Source: Bacteroidales bacterium
GTDB taxonomy: Bacteria > Bacteroidota > Bacteroidia > Bacteroidales > UBA932
Reading direction: 5' to 3'
NCBI GenBank assembly: GCA_024699055.1
Contig: JAILQG010000072.1
Coordinates: 1-34,712 of the forward strand
Length of the DNA: 34,712 nt
Shown piece by piece: positions 1 through 8,162 of this stretch. Position numbers and translations under genes: made by a program. The notes beneath the pieces were generated by a model. The model ran no database searches, was not told the DNA's origin, and saw only the letters and a program-made list of their open reading frames with translations. Each line of letters opens with the position of its first letter. Position 1 is the stretch's first letter.

Positions 1-530
1 TCATGGGTGTCCCCCACCGCCTCGACCGCCCCGTAAGCGGACTGGTCGTCTTTGCCAAGACAAGCAAGGCCCTGGAGAGGCTCACCGAAATGTTCCGCAA
101 GGGCGAAGTGCACAAGACTTATCTCGCGCTCTGCTGCGGCAAACCCGAAGTGCCGGAAGGGTTGCTGGAAAACTGGATGGTGCGGAACGAGAAGCTGAAT
201 AAAAGCTTCATAGTTCCGGCTCCGGAGGGGGCTGCCGCAACATCCAACGCGAAACGCGCCCGTCTGAAATACCGCGGCATCCAGGACACCGACCGCTACC
301 ATCTGATTGAAGTCGAGCTGCTTACCGGCCGGCATCACCAGATCCGCTGCCAGCTGTCACACATGGGCTGCTGCATCAAAGGCGACCTCAAGTACGGCGC
401 CCCCCGTTCCAACCCGGACGGCAGTATCTGCCTGCATTCCTACAGAACCTCGTTCATCCATCCCGTCAAAAAGACGCCGCTGGAGTTAACTGCCCCTGTT
501 CCTTCAGGCTGGAAGGGGATTTCCCTTTAG
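1..530 (+). CDS. RluA-family pseudouridine synthase, 3' part (5' end outside window)
   Basis: This is the C-terminal part of an RNA pseudouridine synthase that isomerises uridine to pseudouridine in rRNA or tRNA. The frame is already open at the left edge, and the visible Met near base 3 sits just before the catalytic motif HRLDRPVSG, so the true start lies upstream of the window. In the family this motif carries the catalytic Asp; here it is HRLD at about residues 5-8 of the visible part. The later segment GRHHQIRCQLSHMG matches the conserved RluA-family GRxHQIR element, followed by GDLKYG. The 175 visible residues fit the second half of a small enzyme without clear evidence for or against an N-terminal S4 domain. 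Substrate specificity (RluA, RluC, RluD or TruC type) cannot be read from this fragment. The last 65 bases overlap the convergent AraC-family gene. Confidence 0.9.
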   Translation, partial: MGVPHRLDRPVSGLVVFAKTSKALERLTEMFRKGEVHKTYLALCCGKPEVPEGLLENWMVRNEKLNKSFIVPAPEGAAATSNAKRARLKYRGIQDTDRYHLIEVELLTGRHHQIRCQLSHMGCCIKGDLKYGAPRSNPDGSICLHSYRTSFIHPVKKTPLELTAPVPSGWKGISL

Positions 531-1500
531 CCGCAAGCATGCCGTAATAGGCCGAGGGCGTCATACTCGTGAAGAGCTTAAACGCCATATTGAAGGTGAC
601 CACCGAGTGAAAACCAGACATCATGGCCACCTCCACCACTTTGAGGCGGCGGTCTTTTTCCATCAGCGACCTGGCGTAATTGATACGGTAGTAGTTGATG
701 AACTGCCGGTAATTCCTTCCGGAAAAGTAATTGATGGTCTTCGATAGGTAGACTTTGTTGGTGAACACCGCATCGGCCATGTCCTCTATGGTGAAGCTTT
801 CCTGCAGATAAGGCTTTTTGGTTTCCATGTATTTGAGCACCCTGCCGTAAATGGTATTCATATGCTCATCGGGCTCTCCCGCTTCGGGAATGGTGCGGAG
901 GTTCCCCTTTATCATTTCTTTCAGAGCGCCCTCTTTGTCATGGCTCATCACGAAACTCCGGCCCAGGTACACGCGCACGTACATCGCCGAATAAAAGGAA
1001 AGCAGGACGAGCAGATGGATGACAAACAGCCAAGAAGGCCCTTCGAAACGGCAGGCGGTGAGGGCTGACACGGAAAGCATGCAGAGAACCAGCAGATAGA
1101 ACAGTCTCGAGTAATCCTCCACGGCACACCAGACGAAGTCGAGCCTGAAGAGCGTGCGCACGTTGTTGTATTTGTCGCGCGCCCGCGAGATGCAATAAGC
1201 CACCCAGACGGTCACCACTTCGAGCGTCATCAGGAAACACTCGTTTCCGGGAAAGACCGGACTGAAAACCGTAACGAGACTGAGGACAGAGAGCGCGATT
1301 GCGAAATAGAGCGATTTCGCAGATTCCTCATAACTGAGCGGATGCAGCATTAGGATGCCCGAAGCCGCAATGAGATTTCCACAGAGGAGACGGAGACCAG
1401 GTCCCGAGCTGCCCTGCAGCGTCTCGATCAGGCATAGAAGCAACAAAGTGACAAAGGACAGCACCCGGACCACAAGAGTTTTTACAATAAACTTTTTCAT
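466..1500 (-). CDS. Membrane-anchored AraC-family transcriptional regulator
   Basis: A 344-residue regulator with about six hydrophobic helices in the first ~190 residues and a cytoplasmic AraC-type DNA-binding domain at about residues 237-321. The two helix-turn-helix units are visible as TIEDMADAVFTNKVYLSKTI and, further on, KVVEVAMMSGFHSVVTFNMAFK, ending in the typical TPSAYYG. Such membrane AraC proteins are common in Bacteroidetes; their signals are mostly unknown. No kinase or periplasmic sensor domain is visible, so sensing, if any, must be by the membrane part. The ATG at 1500 is followed directly by a hydrophobic helix and is the natural start. The gene lies 88 bp downstream of a yitT gene, and an 11-bp inverted repeat sits in that gap. 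The last ~21 codons overlap the 3' end of the convergent pseudouridine synthase gene, which is unusual, but the overlapped tail follows the HTH domain and looks dispensable. Confidence 0.85.
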   Translation of the reverse strand: MKKFIVKTLVVRVLSFVTLLLLCLIETLQGSSGPGLRLLCGNLIAASGILMLHPLSYEESAKSLYFAIALSVLSLVTVFSPVFPGNECFLMTLEVVTVWVAYCISRARDKYNNVRTLFRLDFVWCAVEDYSRLFYLLVLCMLSVSALTACRFEGPSWLFVIHLLVLLSFYSAMYVRVYLGRSFVMSHDKEGALKEMIKGNLRTIPEAGEPDEHMNTIYGRVLKYMETKKPYLQESFTIEDMADAVFTNKVYLSKTINYFSGRNYRQFINYYRINYARSLMEKDRRLKVVEVAMMSGFHSVVTFNMAFKLFTSMTPSAYYGMLAAKGKSPSSLKEQGQLTPAASF

Positions 1501-1543
1501 TTTTACTGGATATCAATTTTAATCTTTCGGGTGCAAGATACTA

Positions 1544-1581
1544 TTTACCCCTGTCTTTCCGGGGGTAAAAACAGGGGTAAA
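1544..1581. repeat. 11-bp perfect inverted repeat between yitT and the AraC gene
   Basis: TTTACCCCTGT (1544-1554) is matched by ACAGGGGTAAA (1571-1581) around a 16-base spacer, which itself contains a partial third copy (GGGGGTAAAA, 1561-1570). It begins 7 bases past the yitT stop codon and lies 43 bases upstream of the AraC start codon. In the leftward direction of both genes no U-rich tract follows the hairpin, so it is not a standard intrinsic terminator. It could be an operator (for instance autoregulation by the AraC protein) or an RNA hairpin protecting the upstream mRNA. The repeat is seen directly; its role is inferred. Confidence 0.6.
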
Positions 1582-1588
1582 AGTCAAA

Positions 1589-2587
1589 TTATTTTTTTTG
1601 TCCGTCAGGTAAATTTTCGGAATTTTTACTCCCGTCTTTACCCCCTCCTCCATGGCCGGAGTGTCCCCTCAGCGGATCGAAGCCTTTGCCATAGACTCCT
1701 GACACGGACGAGACCGACACGAATGCGGCGCTGTCAATCTCCTTGATGCTGCGGAGCAGCTGGGCCAGATCGGTACGCCTGATGACGACCATCAGCACAT
1801 GGGACGTCTCCTGTGTGTACCAGCCCTTGCCGTCCAGGACCGTGACCCCGCGATGGAACACATGGGTGATTTCTTCCGCGATACGGCTGAATTCCCTGGA
1901 GAAGATGAAGAGCTGGACGCTCTGCTTCGCACCTGACAGGTAACGGTCGACGACCGTACTGCACACGAACACGAGCATGAAGCCGTACACGATCACCAGA
2001 ATCTTGTCACTGAATCCGAGAAGCGCTCCGTCGGGAGTGTAGGACGGCACGAACAGTGACGACAGGATAATCACCACGTCTATCCAGAGTATCACCTTTC
2101 CGGGGGAATAGCCGCGATATTTGTTGAGCAGCAGGGCGACGATGTCTGTTCCGCCGGTGCTGCCTCCCTGCGACATGGCTATTCCGATACCGAGACCTGA
2201 AATCATCCCGCCCATTATCACGCTTATCAGCTTACCGTTGTCGATGGCAAGCGACTGGATGAAAGACTGCGGAATGAGAACAGGTTCCAGCCTGAGGGCC
2301 AGCGATGCGAACACCACCGCAAACACGGTCTTCACGCCGAAACTCGGCCCGAGGGTGAATACCGATATGATCAGAAGTATCACGTTGATGGCGAAGTAGC
2401 TGTACGATACCGGGATGGCCCCATGGGTGGCATACTGGATTATGGAGGATATACCGGTCACGCCCCCGCCGACCAGGTTCTGCGGAATCAGGAACAGAGT
2501 CCAGCCCAGGGTATAGCATAGTATTCCGAAGGCAATGACGGTATATTCCTTGACCGCCGTCCATATTTTCTGTTTAGTCGCTGCCAT
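1589..2587 (-). CDS. YitT family membrane protein (second of a tandem pair)
   Basis: A 332-residue integral membrane protein of the YitT family. About five to six hydrophobic segments fill residues 15-215, with the signature GGSTGGTDI at 141-149. A soluble DUF2179-type domain follows at about 225-300 (segment beginning VQLFIFSREF, then RGVTVLDGKGWY and the VYGKGF end). A hydrophilic Gly/Lys-rich tail of about 30 residues, absent from the upstream paralogue, closes the protein. The transported substrate of the family is not established. It starts 3 bp after the stop of the upstream yitT gene, so the two are co-transcribed and probably arose by tandem duplication. The two proteins have clearly diverged outside the signature motifs. 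The stop codon is followed by the inverted repeat upstream of the AraC gene. Confidence 0.88.
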   Translation of the reverse strand: MAATKQKIWTAVKEYTVIAFGILCYTLGWTLFLIPQNLVGGGVTGISSIIQYATHGAIPVSYSYFAINVILLIISVFTLGPSFGVKTVFAVVFASLALRLEPVLIPQSFIQSLAIDNGKLISVIMGGMISGLGIGIAMSQGGSTGGTDIVALLLNKYRGYSPGKVILWIDVVIILSSLFVPSYTPDGALLGFSDKILVIVYGFMLVFVCSTVVDRYLSGAKQSVQLFIFSREFSRIAEEITHVFHRGVTVLDGKGWYTQETSHVLMVVIRRTDLAQLLRSIKEIDSAAFVSVSSVSGVYGKGFDPLRGHSGHGGGGKDGSKNSENLPDGQKK

Positions 2588-2590
2588 AAC

Positions 2591-3547
2591 TTATTTCTTT
2601 TTCTCGTGTTTCAGTTTAATTTTCGGGACGCCGACCTTGATTTCACTGAAACCTTCGCCGTATACTTCGCCTACGTTGTTCACGCTCATGAAAGCACGGT
2701 TGTCAATCCTGTTGATCTCTTTGCTCAGCGGCGACAGCTCGTTGCGGGTGAGGAGCACCAGAAGCACGTTCTTGTCTTTCTTGGTGAACCAGCCCTGGGC
2801 CTTCAGTACGGTGACTCCGCGTTCCATGGTTTTGCAGATGTAATCGGCAATCTGCTCGTATTTTTCCGAGAAGATGATCAGCTGCATCTTGTTCTTGTTG
2901 CCGATGGTGAAGTAGTCGATGGTGAGCGCGAAAGTGACGATTTCCAAAATACCGTATATCACGTCATTGAAGGTCTTGGGATCTCCGGTGTAGGAGCCGA
3001 ACCCAGGCCTGAGCAGCAGCTGTGCCGCCACTACTATGAAGTCACTGATGAAGAACACCTTGCTCAGTGAAACCGGCCAGTATTTGTTGATAATCAGGGC
3101 TATGATGTCCGTTCCGCCCGTACTGCCTCCGCATCTTATGGTGAGTCCCAGTCCCAGAGACTCGAAGAAGCCCGCGATGATGGGCACAAGGGGCTTGCTC
3201 TCCACATAGAAGAAATTGCCCGGAATCGCGTGCAGCCAGCTCCAGTCGTCCACCAGCCATAGGAACACCGACGACATGATGATACAGTAGATGGTCTTGA
3301 AACCGAATCCTATGCCGAAAACACTGACGGCCAGGAGTATCAGTATGGCGTTGATAATGAAGAATGAAACAGACGCCTTTACGAGGCCGCCGGTAGCGAA
3401 TTCGATGATGGTACAGATACCCATCATGCCGCCTGCGGACATGCCGTTCGGAATCATGAAGGCTTCCCACGACACAGTGAAGACGAATGTCGCAAATGTC
3501 ATTACGACATACTCCCAAATAACGCTCAGGGTTTTATTTTTCTTCAT
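2591..3547 (-). CDS. YitT family membrane protein (first of a tandem pair)
   Basis: A 318-residue paralogue of the following gene with the same architecture: hydrophobic segments up to about residue 220, the motif GGSTGGTDI at 140-148, then a DUF2179-like soluble domain ([10 protein letters not shown], then [12 protein letters not shown] and the VYGEGF end), and a short Lys-rich tail. Function of the family is unknown beyond being a polytopic membrane protein. Its ATG overlaps the leuS stop codon by the 4-base ATGA arrangement (3544-3547), which indicates translational coupling to leuS. Linkage to leuS may simply reflect operon compaction. Start and reading frame are secure because of the overlap and the immediate N-terminal hydrophobic helix. 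Confidence 0.88.
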   Translation of the reverse strand: MKKNKTLSVIWEYVVMTFATFVFTVSWEAFMIPNGMSAGGMMGICTIIEFATGGLVKASVSFFIINAILILLAVSVFGIGFGFKTIYCIIMSSVFLWLVDDWSWLHAIPGNFFYVESKPLVPIIAGFFESLGLGLTIRCGGSTGGTDIIALIINKYWPVSLSKVFFISDFIVVAAQLLLRPGFGSYTGDPKTFNDVIYGILEIVTFALTIDYFTIGNKNKMQLIIFSEKYEQIADYICKTMERGVTVLKAQGWFTKKDKNVLLVLLTRNELSPLSKEINRIDNRAFMSVNNVGEVYGEGFSEIKVGVPKIKLKHEKKK

Positions 3548-6279
3548 TTCAGGACGATGTTTACTATTCTTCCCGGGACCACGATGACCTTTACTATCTG
3601 CTTGTCAGCGACGTATTTCGCAGTATCGGGGATAGCACGTACGGCTGCTTCGACCTCGGCAGGGGATGCGCTCTTGGGCAGCTCGGCCGTAAAGCGGGTC
3701 TTGCCGTTGAAGGAAACGGGGTACGTGACGCTGTCTTCGACGGTGAATGCCGGGTTATACTCGGGGAATACGGCTCCGGTGATACTGTCGGAATGACCCA
3801 GGTCGTGCCAGAGCTCCTCTGCCACGTGCGGGGCGAAGGGAGACAGGAGAATCAGGAGAGGTTCCAGGATTTCGCGCGAAGTCGTGCCCAGGTCGGTGAG
3901 CTCGTTGACGGCGATCATGAAGGCGCTGATGTTGGTGTTGTACGAGAAGCTTTCGATATCTTCCTGTTCCTTGCCTATGAGTGTATGGAGCGCCTTGAGT
4001 TCGGCGGCCGAGGGCTTGGTGTCGGTGACGAGCAGCCTGTCCTGGTTGTAATAGAGGCGCCAGAATTTCTTGAGGAAGCGGTGCACGCCGTCTATTCCCT
4101 TGGTATCCCATGGCTTGCTCTGTTCGACCGGCCCGAGGAACATCTCGTAAAGCCTCAGGGTGTCGGCCCCGTAGCTGTTGCAGATTTCGTCGGGATTGAC
4201 GACGTTGTACATGCTCTTGCTCATCTTTTCAATCGCCCAGCCGCAGATGTATTCACCGTTTTCGAGCACGAACTCCGCATCCTCGAATTCGGGACGCCAT
4301 TTCCGGAAAGCTTCGATGTCCAGCCTGTCGTTATGGACTATGTTGACGTCTACATGGATTTCGGTGGTTTCATACTTTTTGCGCAGACCTGCGGAAACGA
4401 AGCTGTTGGTGCCCACTATCCTGTAAACGAAGTTGCTCCTTCCCTGGATCATGCCCTGGTTCACGAGTTTCTTGAAAGGCTCTTCCTCGCACACGTAGCC
4501 GAGGTCGAACAGGAACTTGTTCCAGAAACGGGAGTAGATGAGATGGCCCACGGCATGCTCGGTGCCGCCCACGTAAAGGTCGACGTTCCGCCAGTAGCGG
4601 TCGGCATCGGCGCTCACCATCTCTTCGGAATTGTGGGGATCCATATAGCGGAGATAATAGGCGCTGGACCCGGCGAAGCCCGGCATGGTGCTGGTCTCGA
4701 GCGGGCAGCCGTCGTACGTCCAGTCCTTGGCCCGCGCAAGCGGAGCCTCACCGTTCGCCGAAGGCTTGAAGCTGTCGATTTCGGGGAGCGTGAGGGGCAG
4801 CGCGCTTTCGGGAAGCGGAGTGGCGATGCCGTCTTTGTAGCAGATGGGGAATGGTTCGCCCCAGTAGCGCTGGCGGCTGAAGATGGCGTCCCTCAGGCGG
4901 TAATTCACCTTGCGGCGGCCGAGCTTGTGCTCTTCGACATACACCTTCGCGGCCTCTATGGCCTCCTTGACCTCCATGCCGTTCAGGAAGCCGGAGTTGA
5001 CCATCCTGCCTTCCTTTGCGTCGAAGCTGCTCTCGCTGACGTCGGCACCCTCGATGAGCGGGATAATAGGCAGATTGAACTTCTTCGCGAATGCGTAGTC
5101 GCGGCTGTCGTGTGCCGGGACGCCCATGATGGCTCCGGTGCCGTAACCGGCCAGGACATATTCCGAAATCCAGATGGGAATCTGCTCGCCGGTAAGGGGA
5201 TTCACGCCATAAGAGCCTGTGAATACGCCGGTTACGTTCCTGGTTTCGGACTGACGCTCGCGCTCGGTCTTCTTTGCTGCATACTGCAGGTACTCTTCCA
5301 CCTCCTGTTTCATGGAAGCGGCGGTGAGCGTTTCCACCAGCTCGCTTTCGGGGGCCAGCACCATGAAGGTGACTCCGAAGACGGTGTCGGCGCGGGTGGT
5401 GAAGATGGTGACCGGCATGTGGCGGCCGTCGCAGATGGTGTCGAACACCATCTCGGTGCCTTCGCTCTTCCCTATCCAGTTGCGCTGCATGTCCTTGAGA
5501 GAATCGGTCCATTCGAGTTGGTCGAGGCCGGAAAGGAGCCTTTCGGCATAAGCCGAGACCCTGAGCTGCCACTGGCGCATCTTCTTCTGCACTACGGGGA
5601 AACCGCCGCGAACGCTCAGCCCGTCCTTGACCTCGTCGTTGGCCAGCACGGTGCCGAGGCCTTCACACCAGTTTACGCTGGTTTCACCGAGATAGGCTAT
5701 GCGGTAGCGCATGAGGATTTCGTCTTTTTCCTTGTCGGAGAAAGACTTCCACTGCTCGGGGGTAATGCCGTCATAACCTTCGGTCTCGAACCTGCTTACA
5801 AGTTCGGCCACAGGCCTGGCCTTGTCCTTTTCGGGATCGTACCAGCTCTTGAACATCTTCAGGAAAGCCCACTGGGTCCACTTGTAGTAGTCGGGGTCGC
5901 AGGTGCGGAACGACCGGTCCCAGTCGAAGGAGAAGCCGAGCCTGTCCAGCTGGCTGCGATAGCGGGCCACGTTCTCGTCGGTGGTCTTTTCGGGATGCTG
6001 CCCGGTCTGGATGGCATACTGCTCCGCCGGGAGCCCGAAGGCATCGTAACCCATGGGATGCAGCACGTTAAAGCCCTTGAGCCTTTTGTAACGGGCGTAG
6101 ATATCGCTGGCTATATAGCCCAGGGGATGCCCCACATGAAGCCCCGCACCCGAAGGATACGGAAACATGTCCAGAACGTAAAACTTCGGTTTCGAGGAAT
6201 CTTCCTCCACCTTGTAAGTCTTTTCCGCAGCCCAGTACGACTGCCACTTGGCTTCGATCTTCTTGAAATCGTAATCCAT
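3544..6279 (-). CDS. leuS: Leucyl-tRNA synthetase
   Basis: Class I aminoacyl-tRNA synthetase that charges tRNA-Leu with leucine in the cytoplasm. The HIGH motif is HVGH at residues 48-51 and the KMSKS loop is intact at 685-689. Between them lies the CP1 editing domain, seen from the Thr-rich segment [12 protein letters not shown] and from [12 protein letters not shown], which carries the conserved editing Asp. [14 protein letters not shown] and the C-terminal anticodon-binding and tail regions are also present. At 911 residues it is longer than the ~860-residue E. coli enzyme; extra segments before the editing domain and just before KMSKS look like lineage-typical insertions, not errors. It is separated by 43 bp from the upstream M28/TonB gene. 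In that gap CAATTATA (6303-6310, leftward TATAATTG) is one mismatch from the -7 consensus, so leuS could have its own weak promoter. It overlaps the downstream yitT by 4 bases. Confidence 0.98.
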   Translation of the reverse strand: MDYDFKKIEAKWQSYWAAEKTYKVEEDSSKPKFYVLDMFPYPSGAGLHVGHPLGYIASDIYARYKRLKGFNVLHPMGYDAFGLPAEQYAIQTGQHPEKTTDENVARYRSQLDRLGFSFDWDRSFRTCDPDYYKWTQWAFLKMFKSWYDPEKDKARPVAELVSRFETEGYDGITPEQWKSFSDKEKDEILMRYRIAYLGETSVNWCEGLGTVLANDEVKDGLSVRGGFPVVQKKMRQWQLRVSAYAERLLSGLDQLEWTDSLKDMQRNWIGKSEGTEMVFDTICDGRHMPVTIFTTRADTVFGVTFMVLAPESELVETLTAASMKQEVEEYLQYAAKKTERERQSETRNVTGVFTGSYGVNPLTGEQIPIWISEYVLAGYGTGAIMGVPAHDSRDYAFAKKFNLPIIPLIEGADVSESSFDAKEGRMVNSGFLNGMEVKEAIEAAKVYVEEHKLGRRKVNYRLRDAIFSRQRYWGEPFPICYKDGIATPLPESALPLTLPEIDSFKPSANGEAPLARAKDWTYDGCPLETSTMPGFAGSSAYYLRYMDPHNSEEMVSADADRYWRNVDLYVGGTEHAVGHLIYSRFWNKFLFDLGYVCEEEPFKKLVNQGMIQGRSNFVYRIVGTNSFVSAGLRKKYETTEIHVDVNIVHNDRLDIEAFRKWRPEFEDAEFVLENGEYICGWAIEKMSKSMYNVVNPDEICNSYGADTLRLYEMFLGPVEQSKPWDTKGIDGVHRFLKKFWRLYYNQDRLLVTDTKPSAAELKALHTLIGKEQEDIESFSYNTNISAFMIAVNELTDLGTTSREILEPLLILLSPFAPHVAEELWHDLGHSDSITGAVFPEYNPAFTVEDSVTYPVSFNGKTRFTAELPKSASPAEVEAAVRAIPDTAKYVADKQIVKVIVVPGRIVNIVLK

Positions 6280-6322
6280 CTGACTTCTTTCTCCTGTTAA
6301 TGCAATTATACTTTAATCTTCT

Positions 6323-7627
6323 TTACTTGCGCTTTTCGAGCCGGAATTCCACGTACAGCGACATCTCGCACTTCACCTTCTGGCCCCGGACACGGGCCGG
6401 TTTCCAGTCGGGCGAAGCCTCTATCACCTTCACGGCCTCGGCGTCCAGGCTGGGATGAACCCCCTTGAGCACCCGGACATCGGTGACCTTGCCCTTTTCG
6501 GTTATGATGAAATCCACGAGCACGCGTCCCTGGATGCCGTTGTCTATGGCATACTGGGGATATTTGAGATATACGTACACCCAACGGTTGAGGAAAACGT
6601 TGGGGTCGTAGTTGTTCATGAACGAAGGCTTGACATCACAGTCGTTCCACGCCACAGCTTCGGTATTCTGCCCTTCCGCGGCGACGTTCACTGGCCTGAA
6701 TTCCGGCTTCGGACCGTTCGCAAGGGCGACGGTGTAGTTGTAGATGTACTCCCCTTCCCGTTCGAGATAGTCGTATTCGACGATTCCGGGAAGGTCCCTT
6801 TCGGTATTGTATTCGGGATACATGCCGCTCGTGAACATCACCGATGGGATTTCCGCCGCATAAAAGGAGCGGTGGTCGGAGGGGCAGGGCTCGGCCGTGA
6901 CTATCCTGGGATGGACGGGCTGCAGGGTGGCGGCAAGATTGTTAACGATCTGTTCCATGTCGGAGTTCGATGCGCAGTATGCGTAGAATCCGTTGCTGCC
7001 GGTGCCCAGCATGTCCAGATTGATCATGGCGTCTATCTTGCCGGTCTCGCCGAAGGAACGGTTCAGGAAATACCATGACCCGGCGTTCTGCAGCTCTGAA
7101 GCGCCGAAAGCCGCGATGATGACGCTGCGTTTGAGCAGCACCTTGTTGGTATTGAGCATCTTGGCAAGATTGAGCAGCAGCGCCAGGCCGGAGCCATTTC
7201 CGTTTGCACCGGGATACACGCGCGTTTCTTCTTTGCCGTTGATTATGGTCGTGCGGGTGCCGAGATTGTCGAGGCGTGCGCCTATGACTATGTAATGTCC
7301 GCGCATTTCACGGTCGTAGCCTTCTATGAATCCTATGGCATTGTGCGTTGTAATGGTGTCGCCCGAAGCCGACTTGAGACCGAAACTGGAGTCGTCCTGG
7401 CTGTCAAGCACATCCACGCCCGCTTTCCTGAGCTGTTCGCGGAAATAATCAGCCGCGGCTTTCTCGTCTTCGGAACCTGCAGCCCTGCCGCCAAGGGAAG
7501 AGAAATACGCAACGTCAGCCCTCATGGCCGCGGCGGTTTCGCTTTCGTACAGTTCACGGTAGTACCCCTGCGCGGAGGCAGACATCGCTGCGGCGGCAAG
7601 TGCAAGTGAAATGAAGAGCCGTTTCAT
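6323..7627 (-). CDS. Secreted M28-peptidase-fold protein fused to a TonB C-terminal domain; active site degenerate
   Basis: A 434-residue exported protein. A signal peptide (residues 1-19, ending ASAQ) is followed by an M28 Zn-aminopeptidase-like fold at ~30-300 and a TonB C-terminal domain at ~346-432 (YPQYAIDNGIQGRVLVDFII, then HPSLDAEAVKVIEASPDWKP). Compared by eye with Vibrio/Streptomyces M28 aminopeptidases, the first His ligand (GAHxD) is Arg118 in GARLD, the bridging Asp (GADDxASG) is Asn142 in GANGNGSG, and the catalytic Glu (first E of EE) is Ser177 in GASE. The second Glu (178), Asp205 (NLDML) and His252 (SDHRSF) remain. Hydrolysis therefore looks lost or strongly altered; a binding or scaffold role is inferred. 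There is no N-terminal TM anchor of a classical TonB, so the TonB_C module is probably periplasmic and not energy transducing. It lies 4 bp after the SPOR lipoprotein gene. Confidence 0.85.
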   Translation of the reverse strand: MKRLFISLALAAAAMSASAQGYYRELYESETAAAMRADVAYFSSLGGRAAGSEDEKAAADYFREQLRKAGVDVLDSQDDSSFGLKSASGDTITTHNAIGFIEGYDREMRGHYIVIGARLDNLGTRTTIINGKEETRVYPGANGNGSGLALLLNLAKMLNTNKVLLKRSVIIAAFGASELQNAGSWYFLNRSFGETGKIDAMINLDMLGTGSNGFYAYCASNSDMEQIVNNLAATLQPVHPRIVTAEPCPSDHRSFYAAEIPSVMFTSGMYPEYNTERDLPGIVEYDYLEREGEYIYNYTVALANGPKPEFRPVNVAAEGQNTEAVAWNDCDVKPSFMNNYDPNVFLNRWVYVYLKYPQYAIDNGIQGRVLVDFIITEKGKVTDVRVLKGVHPSLDAEAVKVIEASPDWKPARVRGQKVKCEMSLYVEFRLEKRK

Positions 7628-7631
7628 CTTC

Positions 7632-8141
7632 CTACTCGTTTATCAGCATCCAGGCATCCTTGGGACAGAACGGTTCCTGTGACACCTTGTGGAGGGTTTC
7701 CCAGGCGTCGCGCAGGCGGTCGGTCCCGTTTATCCCAACTGCGGTGAATCCGTTGAAATAGGGTATCAGCGCAGCCGTATAGCCTTTCTCTCCCGCCTTC
7801 GAGGCCTGCTGTTTCGCATTGTCCGGACTGCTGAATGTGCCGACTATCACGTAATAGCGCCTGTCGAGTCCTGTCGCGCGAAGGCCCTTGACGGCCGACG
7901 ACCTCAGAACCATTACATTGGAAGATTTTATCTCATCGACAAGTGTAAGGGAATCGGCCTCTTCTTTCTGAACGCGCCGCAACGAGTCGAGGCGCGCCTG
8001 ATGCGCGGCTTCCTCCGCTTCTATCAGCTGTTTCTTGGCAGCTATGTCAGCGCTTGTGGGCCTTCCCGCCAGGCGACGGAAAGAATCGCACCCGCAGAGC
8101 AGGAGCGAAGCCAGGGCCAATGCGACGAGAGCCTTTTTCAT
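7632..8141 (-). CDS. SPOR-domain lipoprotein
   Basis: A 169-residue predicted lipoprotein. The N-terminus MKKALVALALASLLLCGC gives a hydrophobic signal ending in a lipobox-like LCGC, with Cys18 as the likely lipidated residue. A charged, coiled-coil-like stretch (about 35-70, rich in Ala, Glu, Lys and Arg) leads to a SPOR domain at about 95-168, starting YYVIVGTFSSPDNAKQQA. SPOR domains are known to bind peptidoglycan glycan strands stripped of stem peptides, usually at division sites; this is the likely role here. It is encoded 21 bp after phoH and 4 bp before the M28/TonB gene, so all three are probably co-expressed. The specific partner is unknown. Confidence 0.85.
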   Translation of the reverse strand: MKKALVALALASLLLCGCDSFRRLAGRPTSADIAAKKQLIEAEEAAHQARLDSLRRVQKEEADSLTLVDEIKSSNVMVLRSSAVKGLRATGLDRRYYVIVGTFSSPDNAKQQASKAGEKGYTAALIPYFNGFTAVGINGTDRLRDAWETLHKVSQEPFCPKDAWMLINE

Positions 8142-8162
8142 AATCTGCGAATTTACTAAAAA

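Noticed and set aside
1531..1540. Possible promoter for the AraC gene (leftward TATCTTGC)
   Set aside because: Two mismatches to TAnnTTTG and no TTG at a normal distance; not strong enough to list.
1544..1599. Inverted repeat plus T8 run as an intrinsic terminator for the + strand
   Set aside because: The T-run begins 10 bases after the stem, belongs to the Lys/Gln codons of the yitT end on the other strand, and no + strand gene ends nearby except the synthase about 1 kb away.
3793..6300. 835-codon open frame on the + strand, fully opposite leuS
   Set aside because: It is a mirror of leuS caused by G+C-rich codon use that avoids stops on the other strand. It has no recognisable domain, and its composition is typical of antisense frames. 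leuS itself is certain.
6303..6310. Possible leuS promoter (leftward TATAATTG)
   Set aside because: One mismatch in the critical TTTG part and no upstream TTG checked as convincing; kept only as a remark under leuS.
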